In this document: positions 54,867 through 62,939 of the stretch, in pieces | Layout: each line of letters begins with the position of its first letter | Position numbering within the stretch: the stretch's first letter is position 1 | Program-made: the position numbers and the translations under genes | The notes under the pieces: generated by a model | What the model saw: only the letters and a program-made list of their open reading frames with translations | Databases searched by the model: none | Told to the model about the DNA's origin: nothing | NCBI GenBank assembly: GCA_033765235.1 | Contig: JANRIG010000014.1 | Location: 1-64,000 of the forward strand | Length of the DNA: 64,000 bases | Direction of reading: 5' to 3' | Origin: JANRIG01 sp033765235 | Lineage (GTDB): Bacteria > Bacteroidota > Bacteroidia > Cytophagales > UBA9547

Positions 54867-56386
54867 CTTTTTATGATATCGTTAAGGTTTGCACTGTATC
54901 CTATTTGCATCTGCACATAATCGCCACTTTCTTGAAAACTCTTGGTGTATATGGCTCTGAAAAATATTTTGTTATGCTTGTCTTCATTGGGGAAATAGTA
55001 TAAGTTCACCATTAATTGAAAAAACCAATAATCATTGGTGACTGATTTATCAATTATAGTATCAGTATCGTAAGTAGTGTTACGATTTACTAATTTTCCT
55101 AATTCATTAGGATAGTTTATGGTATAATAATGTTTGTTCAATACGTTTTCTCTTGATAGTATGTTCCACATGAGCCTGCCTCCAAACTCTGCCCCAAAGT
55201 TGTATACAGGCCTCACAAGTATCACAGGCTCCAATACTATGTTGTGTGATAGCACGTGCTCAAGGTAATCTGCAGATTTGTTATTGCTGCGGGTAATAGC
55301 ACCCAAATAGCCTGCCTTTATGTCAAAAGTAGTGTATTGCAAGTGCTTGTGCGAAAAGTTGTAGATACTCATCATAGTGCCAAATCTTAAAAATGCTTGC
55401 TGTTGCACTTTTATTCTAAAGTCTGTATTGCTAAAGTTGATTGTATCTGACCGCTCGCCATACACTGTGTACCACAAAAACGGTTTTACAGTTTGGAACA
55501 AGTACCCAAATCTATTTTTTATGTTGCGTGTATGTAGCATCAGTGTAGGAGATATTTCTGTATGTATATATCCGTTATTTGACTTGAATGCCAGTTGGTT
55601 AAAGTCTGTGAATATAGCAGCATCTACCAGCTGCGATAGCCCTTTGCCTACTTCTATCTCTTTTTGAGGTGCTTTGCTTTCCAATGTAAAGAAATAATCA
55701 TTATTGGGTATTGCGTATTGCGGATTTGTGGTCTCATATATGAGCGCATCACCTATTTTGATGTGTAGGTTTGACTTTGTATTTACATCATAAAGTTTAT
55801 CATCTTTGCGCAAAAAGTATTCATTGATAGGCAAAGGAGCATCTTGATTGGTAAATGTATAGCGAGCATTGCCATCGCGGGTTTTAGTGTATACATATAT
55901 GTGTTTTATGACACCATTCATTATTTGCAGGTCTATTTTATCTATTAGTAGCAGTATTGTATCATTGGTGCTTATATTTTTTGGAGGCACATACCCTAAA
56001 TAATATTTATTACTTTCAATAGGGGTAGATATAGCTGCAACGGGTTCTTGACTATAAGTAAAGTGCCCAACTTTGTCATTATTCTTACCTGAAATAGAAA
56101 TAAGGTGGTCTAGTTTTGTTTTAATTTCTTTAATTGCTTTTTCAGATTCTGACAAGGGTTTTGCTGCGCCTAACAAAGTATAGGTATTGGTATTATATAT
56201 GATGTTGGTATTATTCCCACAAGAGGTGCCTATCAATGTGAAGCAACTGCCCACCAGTGAGTAGCATCCTTTTGTGGTATCAGAAGGAATGAAATTTTTG
56301 TTATCTGTGCCACAAATAATAAATTGACAGAATGTGCGAGTGTTGAAAAATAGCGTTAATAAGAATAATATTGTAAATCGGCTCAT
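54863..56386 (-). CDS. Predicted outer-membrane beta-barrel protein, unknown
   Basis: 507 residues from the ATG at 56386; an in-frame TTG at 56410 adds a non-signal leader and is less likely. Signal peptide MSRFTILFLLTLFFNTRTF, cleavage after CQ region. Residues ~20-70 are Cys- and Thr-rich (CYSLVGSCFTLIGTSCG), a middle part carries mixed alpha/beta sequence, and from about residue 260 alternating aromatic strands (FRIKVQQQAFLRFGTMMSIY, YTTFDIKAGYLGAI, YWFFQLMVNLYYFP, FRAIYTKSFQ) suggest a beta-barrel. No family is recognised. An imperfect promoter (TTG, 21 bp, TATAATTG) lies shortly upstream. Confidence 0.7.
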   Translation of the reverse strand: MSRFTILFLLTLFFNTRTFCQFIICGTDNKNFIPSDTTKGCYSLVGSCFTLIGTSCGNNTNIIYNTNTYTLLGAAKPLSESEKAIKEIKTKLDHLISISGKNNDKVGHFTYSQEPVAAISTPIESNKYYLGYVPPKNISTNDTILLLIDKIDLQIMNGVIKHIYVYTKTRDGNARYTFTNQDAPLPINEYFLRKDDKLYDVNTKSNLHIKIGDALIYETTNPQYAIPNNDYFFTLESKAPQKEIEVGKGLSQLVDAAIFTDFNQLAFKSNNGYIHTEISPTLMLHTRNIKNRFGYLFQTVKPFLWYTVYGERSDTINFSNTDFRIKVQQQAFLRFGTMMSIYNFSHKHLQYTTFDIKAGYLGAITRSNNKSADYLEHVLSHNIVLEPVILVRPVYNFGAEFGGRLMWNILSRENVLNKHYYTINYPNELGKLVNRNTTYDTDTIIDKSVTNDYWFFQLMVNLYYFPNEDKHNKIFFRAIYTKSFQESGDYVQMQIGYSANLNDIIKR

Positions 56387-56623
56387 TATTAGGTAATTGT
56401 AATTGCACAATTATATGTATTATTATTTATAAATTACAATTTTTTTACTTTTTTTTCATACTAATAATTTGGTATAAATTCTTAATTCTTATCATTCTAC
56501 AAACGAGAAGATGATGAGCCTAGAGTAAACTAAGTATATTTAATTAGAAGTAGTTTTAGTAATAAGTCAAATGGTTATTATAAATTTAATACTCTTCAGT
56601 AATTGTGAAGTAAAAATTATAAC

Positions 56624-57238
56624 TTACAACATGCCCTGTATATGCCCTACTATTACCTCTGTGGCTTTGTGCATGTTTTCACTATTAGGTACTATGATGT
56701 CAGATTCGTATATGTATGGTAATATATACTTTTGGTATGCAGGCTCTACATGGTGCACTATACTGTATTGCACCTCTTCTGCACTGTTGCCTCTGTAGGT
56801 AGTATCTCTCATTATGCGCCTCTGCGCTCGCAAGGGCTGTGGGGTGTCAACAAATATTTTTAGCGCAAGTTTGTTTTTAATATTTTCAAAATAATATAAA
56901 AATATTCCTTCTACTACTATCACAGGAGCAGGCAATATATGCATTTGCTTCACTTTCAATGTAGGGTTGTTGTAGTTATACTCCATTTTGAAGACCGGCT
57001 GCCCAGCCATAAGTGCTTCTATATCACTTTCAAAAGATTTTATATCTAATCCAGTAGGGTCATCAAAGTTTTTTACGCCGTTTTCATCTGCAGGTATCTC
57101 ATGTATAGGGTTATAATAATGGTCTAACGATATAGTACTAAGCTGGTTTTGTGCAAAGTGCGATATTATATTTTCTAAAAATGTAGTTTTGCCCGAGCCG
57201 CTACCTCCACATATTCCTATGATGTATGGTGTATTCAT
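56624..57238 (-). CDS. udk: Uridine kinase
   Basis: 204 residues, normal length. It phosphorylates uridine and cytidine to UMP and CMP in pyrimidine salvage. The P-loop is GGSGSGKTT at residues 11-19; the substrate region is ISLDHYYNP and NFDDPTGLD; a lid-type RAQRRIMRDTTYRG follows, as in the P-loop kinase family. It is a single gene; the 237 bp downstream (56387-56623) contain no gene or clear terminator, only AT-rich sequence. Confidence 0.94.
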   Translation of the reverse strand: MNTPYIIGICGGSGSGKTTFLENIISHFAQNQLSTISLDHYYNPIHEIPADENGVKNFDDPTGLDIKSFESDIEALMAGQPVFKMEYNYNNPTLKVKQMHILPAPVIVVEGIFLYYFENIKNKLALKIFVDTPQPLRAQRRIMRDTTYRGNSAEEVQYSIVHHVEPAYQKYILPYIYESDIIVPNSENMHKATEVIVGHIQGML

Positions 57239-57304
57239 GTATCAGTTACAGTAAGTTTATTATTAATATATCAATGTCGTTTAGTTAAGCCGCTATTGCT
57301 TGTC

Positions 57305-57385
57305 AGGCTGAGTCTGTAGAAGCCTCTTTCTTGGAAATTTGCCAATATTTCAACAAACTCTCGTTTAAGGACGAGACAAATTTCC
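57305..57385. repeat. Nested inverted repeats in the udk/E1 gap
   Basis: The 272-bp gap 57239-57510 carries a structured element. AGGCT (57305-57309) faces AGCCT (57321-57325) in a sequence like the dispersed GTCAGGCTGAG..GAAGCCT repeats of many genomes. GGAAATTTG (57333-57341) pairs with CAAATTTCC (57377-57385), enclosing a second perfect hairpin TCTCGT-TTAAGG-ACGAGA (57359-57376). The two stems would stack directly. It may be a REP-like element or a structured leader; no known riboswitch is recognised. Confidence 0.65.
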
Positions 57386-57471
57386 TAAACTAAACATCAT
57401 TGTATAATATATACGTAATAATTGTGTGAACATATTAATTTTATCAATTAGCAGTAGCCAATGAATATATA

Positions 57472-57505
57472 TTTTTTGCAAAAACAAAAAAATAGATAAC
57501 TTTTG
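57472..57505 (+). promoter_or_regulatory. Promoter of the fused E1 gene, start codon very close
   Basis: TTTTTTG (57472-57478), 18 bp, TAACTTTTG (57497-57505), which is the -7 consensus with one extra base. The box ends 5 nt before the ATG at 57511, so transcription would begin at or next to the start codon. Confidence 0.45.
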
Positions 57506-57510
57506 CAACA

Positions 57511-59481
57511 ATGAATTACCAAAAGAAGAACTATACAGCCCCTGAGCTGCTCCGCTTGTATGAGTTGATGCTTGCCACAAGACTTTTTGATGAAAAAATG
57601 TGCTTGGGAGTGAAGCAGGGCTTAGTATCAAAATGGTTTTCGAGCATTGGTCAAGAGGCTATTTCTGTTGGCAGCATTCTTGCACTTGGCTCACAAGATT
57701 GGGCACTTCCCGCGCACCGCAACTTAGGGGTATATTTGGGTAGAGGCATCACTTATGCAGAGTTGCTGCATCAGCTCAAGGGTACTCTGCAGAGCATCAC
57801 CCAAGGGCGCGACAGGTCATTCCATTTTGGGTCTGTAAAGCATCATATTTATGGCATGATATCGCATATGGCAGCACACTTGCCTGTAGCTGCAGGCATA
57901 GCCTTAGGCAACTCACTGGACAATCAAGGGAATGTAACCATAGTATATACAGGCGAGGGCTCTACAAGTGAAGGAGACTTTCATGAAGCACTTAATCTGG
58001 CTGCCGTGTGGCAGCTGCCCATCATATTTATGGTAGAAAATAATGCTTATGCACTTTCTACGCCTTCTGCAGAGCAATACCATTGCCATGCCATCATAGA
58101 CAAAGCACCCGGCTACGGTATAGATGGGTTGCAAATAGACGGTAATAATGTGCTGGAGGTGTACGATGCTGTCAAAGAAATAAGTGCCATTATCAGAGAT
58201 AGACCTCATCCTGTACTCATAGAGTGCATCACCTTTAGGATGAGAGGGCACGAGGAAACATCGGGCACAGCCTATGTGCCTGAAATATTATTTGACCAAT
58301 GGGCTGAAAAAGACCCGCTTAACAATTTTGAAAACTACCTTTTGGCAGAAAAAATTATTACACCACAAGAGATTGACAAAATGGCTCAAAACATTAAGTC
58401 TGATATTGAGAAAGCAATACATAGCATTACTGATATGGAAGGTGAGGTGTTAGGTGCAGATAAAGTACTTGTGTACAAACCCCATACCTCGCGTGCTGCC
58501 ATAGAGGCAAAAGGAAACAAACAGGAAAAAAAATTCATTGAAGCCATATCCGAAACATTGGCATACAACTTAGAAAAATACCCTAACCTCATACTTATGG
58601 GGCAAGACATTGCAGACTATGGAGGCGTCTTCAAAGTCACCAATGGTTTTGTACAAAAGTATGGTAAAGAGCGCGTGCGCAATACACCCCTATGCGAGTC
58701 TGCAGTGTTGGGTAGTGCCATTGGTATCACCATAGCAGGTTATAAATCTGTAATTGAGATGCAGTATGCAGATTTTGTAAGTTGTGGGTTTAACCAAATT
58801 GTGAACCACATTGCCAAGCTATACTATCGCTGGGGGCAGCATGTAGATGTGGTGATACGTATGCCTGCCGGTGCAGGACTGGGTGCAGGTCCATTTCACT
58901 CTCAAAGTACCGAAAGCTGGTTTTTTCATGTACCCGGGCTCAAAATGGTGTATCCATCCACCGCATACGATGCCAAAGGATTACTTAATGCAGCCATAGA
59001 TGACCCCAACCCTGTGCTGTATTATGAGCACAAAGGGCTATATAGAACTCAGAAATCTGATGTACCTTCGGCCCACTACAGCATACCTATTGGCAAGGCA
59101 AATATGATAAAAAGCGGAGAAGCCTGCCTCATAGTAACTTACGGTATGGGTGTGCACTGGGCACAACAAGCTGTAGCACAGCTAAATATAGATATATCTA
59201 TCATAGACTTGCGCTCATTGATGCCATGGGACAAAGATATGGTGCTGCAAGAGGTGAAGCGCATAGGCAAAGTACTATTGCTCACCGAAGACACCCATAC
59301 AGGTAGCTTGATGGCAGAGATAGCAGCCACCATATCAGAGCAATGTTTTGAATATCTTGATGCGCCCATAGCCAGAGTGAGCAGTCTTGATACGCCTGTG
59401 CCGTTTAACAGTACATTGGAAAACCAATTTTTGGGAAAAGAAAGATTGATACAAAAACTTAGGGAATTGTGCGAATATTAA
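57511..59481 (+). CDS. Fused alpha-beta 2-oxoacid dehydrogenase E1 component
   Basis: 656 residues: an E1-alpha domain (1-~325) joined to an E1-beta domain (~340-656), as is common in Bacteroidota. The thiamine diphosphate motif is GEGSTSEGDFHEALNLAAVWQ ending near IIFMVENN; the alpha active-site loop has FRMRGHEETSG. The beta part shows LMGQDIADYGGVFKVTNGF, PLCESAVLGSAIG, MQYADFVSCGFNQIVN and GAGPFHSQSTESWF. It decarboxylates branched-chain 2-oxoacids or pyruvate and passes the acyl group to a lipoyl E2; E2 and E3 are not in the window. Sequence favours the branched-chain or mixed type, with low certainty. Its end overlaps the end of convergent asnB by 4 bp. Confidence 0.92.
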   Translation: MNYQKKNYTAPELLRLYELMLATRLFDEKMCLGVKQGLVSKWFSSIGQEAISVGSILALGSQDWALPAHRNLGVYLGRGITYAELLHQLKGTLQSITQGRDRSFHFGSVKHHIYGMISHMAAHLPVAAGIALGNSLDNQGNVTIVYTGEGSTSEGDFHEALNLAAVWQLPIIFMVENNAYALSTPSAEQYHCHAIIDKAPGYGIDGLQIDGNNVLEVYDAVKEISAIIRDRPHPVLIECITFRMRGHEETSGTAYVPEILFDQWAEKDPLNNFENYLLAEKIITPQEIDKMAQNIKSDIEKAIHSITDMEGEVLGADKVLVYKPHTSRAAIEAKGNKQEKKFIEAISETLAYNLEKYPNLILMGQDIADYGGVFKVTNGFVQKYGKERVRNTPLCESAVLGSAIGITIAGYKSVIEMQYADFVSCGFNQIVNHIAKLYYRWGQHVDVVIRMPAGAGLGAGPFHSQSTESWFFHVPGLKMVYPSTAYDAKGLLNAAIDDPNPVLYYEHKGLYRTQKSDVPSAHYSIPIGKANMIKSGEACLIVTYGMGVHWAQQAVAQLNIDISIIDLRSLMPWDKDMVLQEVKRIGKVLLLTEDTHTGSLMAEIAATISEQCFEYLDAPIARVSSLDTPVPFNSTLENQFLGKERLIQKLRELCEY

Positions 59482-61403
59482 GTATTAATATTCATAACCT
59501 TGAGCCACACAGCCAAGTTCACCACTCTCCATAGCGGGTTGCTATTTTTATGTGCCTCTTCAAATATGGCATCCCAATTTTTTATAAGTGACTTATAATC
59601 AATATATTCTGACAATGACTCGTTAATATAAGGTTTCAAAATCGGTCTCATCTCTTGCAGCCAAGCGGTTTGATTGCTTACAAAACCTACTTTGTCTTTT
59701 CTTGCATATATAGAATGAGGCAAATACGGTTTCATTGCTTCTCGCAAGCAATATTTTGACACACCGTCTCGTATCTTGAAGTCCCATGGTATATTGAGCG
59801 CGTATTCAAATAGTGGCAGGTCGTCTGCAAAGGGCATACGAGACTCTACCCCATGTGCCATGGCATTGCGGTCGGCACAGCGATACATGGTTTTCAATGT
59901 ATTTCCAAAATAGTCAAATATAAGTTTTTCGGCTGGATTATTATAAATTTCTTGCAAAAATTGGTTGTTGTTTTGTGTTGTATTTATGAAGTCTTGCTTT
60001 ATAAACTGGTATATTTTATATCTTTTTTTTAATTGATTAATATAATTTATGTTTGATGAATATTTGTATACTATTTGCTTTATAATATTAAAAAAAATCA
60101 AATTTATTTTCACATTTTTTAACAAATTTTCATATTCATTATTATAGATTTTATATAGAAAATATATATAAAAATAATGATAATACCCTGCAAATAACTC
60201 ATCAGCACCTTGCCCTTCGAGCACTACTTTTATACCTTTTGTACTTACAGATTTCATCAGGCTGTAGTGCATATATGTGTTAAGATTCATGACCGGAATA
60301 TCTAAATCATATACAAATTTTTCGAGATGGTGAGCTATATCTGTTGGCTTTACCTCATCATATATCGGCGTACATTTTATTTGTGATGAGGCTATGTCAA
60401 TCCATTTTTTTTCACTCAATGTGCTGTTGTTGAGCACACTGCTAAATGTATATAAACCCGTGCTTGCATGCTTTGACATGATTGAGGCAATGGATGTACT
60501 ATCTATGCCTCCACTCAGTGTACATGCCACGGGCACATCGGAGCGCATACGTATTTTTACGCTATCTTCAATTTTTTCGCGCAATATTTGAGTATCACAG
60601 TTTACAGATATTTGCTGAAAAGTGTAATATTTTTTTTGAATAATTTCATTTTTTTTAATGTCAATATATAGATATTCTGATGAATTAATTTCTTTAATAT
60701 TATAAAATATACATTGATTGTTTTTCTCAGTTTCTGCAAATATTAAATAGTTTAATATTGCATTATTATTTATTTTTTTATCAAAATTTTGTATGGTAGT
60801 TATTGATTTTATTTCAGAACTGAAATAAATATATTGACTGTTATTATAAATATACAAAGGCTTCAGCCCTGTACGGTCGCGGGCTAGTAATGCGGTCTTT
60901 TTTACATGGTCATATATACAAAACGCCCACATGCCATTGAGTTTTTGCAGAATTTCTATACCATAAGTCATATATCCCTTGAGCAGCACTTCGGTGTCTG
61001 ATTGGGTATCAAAAGTGACACCCTGCTGTGTGAGTTGATGCCTTATTTCTACATAGTTATATATCTCTCCGTTGTAGGCTATCCAATATCTGCCATCGGG
61101 GGTGCACATAGGCTGGTGACCTGCTGCAGAAGTATCTATTATGCTCAATCTTCTGTGTGCCAATGCATAATAATATTCATTTTGTGCATTTTTGATATGC
61201 ATTTGTGGGGCATAGGCATATTTGCTTTCCCATACTGTTGGGGGAGTAGTAGAGCCCCCGTAGCAGTGAAATACATCAGGTGCAAATAGTGTAAACCCCT
61301 CATCGTCAGCTCCTCTGTGGGCAATAGCATGGTGCATTGACTGAAGGTCTGCCAAAGATATAGGCTTGCCATTTGTAGAAAATATACCAGATATACCACA
61401 CAT
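59478..61403 (-). CDS. asnB: Asparagine synthase, glutamine-hydrolysing (AsnB type)
   Basis: 641 residues. It begins MCGISGIF, so Cys2 is the glutaminase nucleophile, followed by the class II amidotransferase domain (~1-215; HRRLSIIDTSAAGHQPM, YNGEIYN). The synthetase domain has the PP-loop CTLSGGIDSTSIA and a C-terminal VESRMPFADDLPLFEYAL. It makes asparagine, or in surface-polysaccharide clusters amidates a sugar acid. An rfbB gene lies close by, divergent. Two internal stretches (around 59990-60180 and 60630-60850) are far more AT-rich, with Lys/Asn/Ile/Tyr-rich sequence unlike the flanks, which suggests fast-evolving segments. No strong promoter was found. Confidence 0.9.
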   Translation of the reverse strand: MCGISGIFSTNGKPISLADLQSMHHAIAHRGADDEGFTLFAPDVFHCYGGSTTPPTVWESKYAYAPQMHIKNAQNEYYYALAHRRLSIIDTSAAGHQPMCTPDGRYWIAYNGEIYNYVEIRHQLTQQGVTFDTQSDTEVLLKGYMTYGIEILQKLNGMWAFCIYDHVKKTALLARDRTGLKPLYIYNNSQYIYFSSEIKSITTIQNFDKKINNNAILNYLIFAETEKNNQCIFYNIKEINSSEYLYIDIKKNEIIQKKYYTFQQISVNCDTQILREKIEDSVKIRMRSDVPVACTLSGGIDSTSIASIMSKHASTGLYTFSSVLNNSTLSEKKWIDIASSQIKCTPIYDEVKPTDIAHHLEKFVYDLDIPVMNLNTYMHYSLMKSVSTKGIKVVLEGQGADELFAGYYHYFYIYFLYKIYNNEYENLLKNVKINLIFFNIIKQIVYKYSSNINYINQLKKRYKIYQFIKQDFINTTQNNNQFLQEIYNNPAEKLIFDYFGNTLKTMYRCADRNAMAHGVESRMPFADDLPLFEYALNIPWDFKIRDGVSKYCLREAMKPYLPHSIYARKDKVGFVSNQTAWLQEMRPILKPYINESLSEYIDYKSLIKNWDAIFEEAHKNSNPLWRVVNLAVWLKVMNINT

Positions 61404-61533
61404 ACTTTTGCAATATTAATGATAACGGTGCAGTAACACTAACCTACATAAATATAATAGGCCTTGCTTCAAGATATTTTCTTAGTTTCGCAAACAGTTA
61501 TTAGTAATTAATAATAGGTGCAAATGCAGCAAA

Positions 61534-61770
61534 ATGAGATTTTATTTCATAGATATTGTGAGGAATATTTGTGTCATAGCGGTAGCACTTTTTCACTTCA
61601 ATGTATTCATAAGGTTTGAGCCGGGCTGCTATTGCCACACTACCTCCTTCGAACACAGGTGTAAAGATATTTTCATACTAAATGGGTACTACAGTATTAC
61701 TCGTTTGTCTGTAATGTTGTATTTGACTGCCTCATTCATAGTTTTATTAAGAAATATTTTATTGAAATAG
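61534..61770 (+). pseudogene. Acyltransferase-3 family remnant (possible)
   Basis: A 78-codon frame starting MRFYFIDIVRNICVIAVALF, which closely resembles the first membrane helix of OafA/YrhL-type acyltransferases (R-x-x-x-x-D-x-x-R then a hydrophobic run and HF). After residue ~28 the resemblance is lost; the middle (EPGCYCHTTSFEHRC) is unlike any membrane segment, and the end (SVMLYLTASFIVLLRNILLK) is again a hydrophobic helix. A normal member has about 350 residues and 10 helices. I read it as a deletion remnant of an O-acetyltransferase once used on the surface polysaccharide; a real small membrane protein is the alternative. Nothing else is seen in 61404-61852. Confidence 0.35.
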
Positions 61771-61852
61771 AAAAAATATGTAGAGTGAATATGAAAAAAT
61801 ACAATCTTATGAAATGAAAATCATTTAGTTTTGAAAGATTTTTGAATAAATA

Positions 61853-62908
61853 ATGAAAAATATACTTATCACCGGCGGTGCCGGATTCATAGGCTCACAT
61901 GTAGTGCGCCTGTTTGTAAATAAATATCCTGACTACCATATATACAACCTTGACAGCCTTACCTATGCGGGCAATCTTGAAAACAATATGGACATAGAGC
62001 ACTTGCCCAATTACACATTTATAAAAGGTGATATTACAGACAAGCAATTTATTAACTCACTGTTTCACAAATACCAAATAGAGGGTGTGCTGCACCTTGC
62101 AGCAGAGTCGCATGTGGATAGATCTATCGAAAACCCCATGCAGTTTGTAGAAACCAATGTGATAGGCACCGTGATATTGCTCAATGCTGCGCTAATGTAC
62201 TGGAAAGACAATATGGATGGAAAAAGATTTTATCATATCTCTACCGATGAGGTATTTGGCTCGCTTCACAATCCTAAAGATTTTTTCACCGAAGCCACCC
62301 CATACGACCCTCAATCGCCTTATTCTGCCTCCAAGGCTGCTTCCGATCATTTTGTGAGAGCATATCACAACACATATGGCTTGCCTATAGTACTATCCAA
62401 CTGCTCCAACAACTATGGACCTAATCACTTTCCGGAGAAACTTATCCCGCTTATGATTAATAATATCAAAAACAATAAACCATTGCCTGTGTATGGCAAA
62501 GGCGAAAATGTGAGAGACTGGCTATATGTAGAAGACCATGCCCGAGCCATAGACCTAATATTTCATAAAGGTAAAATAGGAGACAGCTACAACGTAGGAG
62601 GATTTAACGAATGGAAAAATATTGATATTGTACATCTGCTTTGTGGCATTATGGATAAAAAACTTAATAGACTTGCCGGCACCAGTGCACAACTTATCAC
62701 ATTTGTAAAAGACAGGCCGGGTCATGACCTGAGATATGCCATAGATGCTACCAAAATCATGAAAGAGCTCGGCTGGAAACCGTCATTGCAATTTGAAGAA
62801 GGCCTTGAAAAAACGGTAGATTGGTATTTGCAAAACACCGCTTGGCTACTACATGTGACCTCCGGCAGCTATGCCAATTATTACAAACAAAACTATGAAA
62901 ACAGATAA
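61853..62908 (+). CDS. rfbB: dTDP-glucose 4,6-dehydratase
   Basis: 351 residues, full length. It converts dTDP-glucose to dTDP-4-keto-6-deoxyglucose, the branch point to rhamnose and other deoxy sugars of surface glycans. The NAD site is ITGGAGFIGSH (Gly8, Gly11, Gly14); the catalytic set is Thr131-Asp132-Glu133 in STDEVFGS and Tyr157-x3-Lys161 in YSASK; the substrate region NNYGPNHFPEKLIPL is intact. The other dTDP-rhamnose genes (rfbA, C, D) are not visible, though they could lie beyond the right edge. The next gene starts 31 bp downstream. Confidence 0.96.
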   Translation: MKNILITGGAGFIGSHVVRLFVNKYPDYHIYNLDSLTYAGNLENNMDIEHLPNYTFIKGDITDKQFINSLFHKYQIEGVLHLAAESHVDRSIENPMQFVETNVIGTVILLNAALMYWKDNMDGKRFYHISTDEVFGSLHNPKDFFTEATPYDPQSPYSASKAASDHFVRAYHNTYGLPIVLSNCSNNYGPNHFPEKLIPLMINNIKNNKPLPVYGKGENVRDWLYVEDHARAIDLIFHKGKIGDSYNVGGFNEWKNIDIVHLLCGIMDKKLNRLAGTSAQLITFVKDRPGHDLRYAIDATKIMKELGWKPSLQFEEGLEKTVDWYLQNTAWLLHVTSGSYANYYKQNYENR

Positions 62909-62939
62909 AATTATTAACCAAATAACTATATAATATAAC

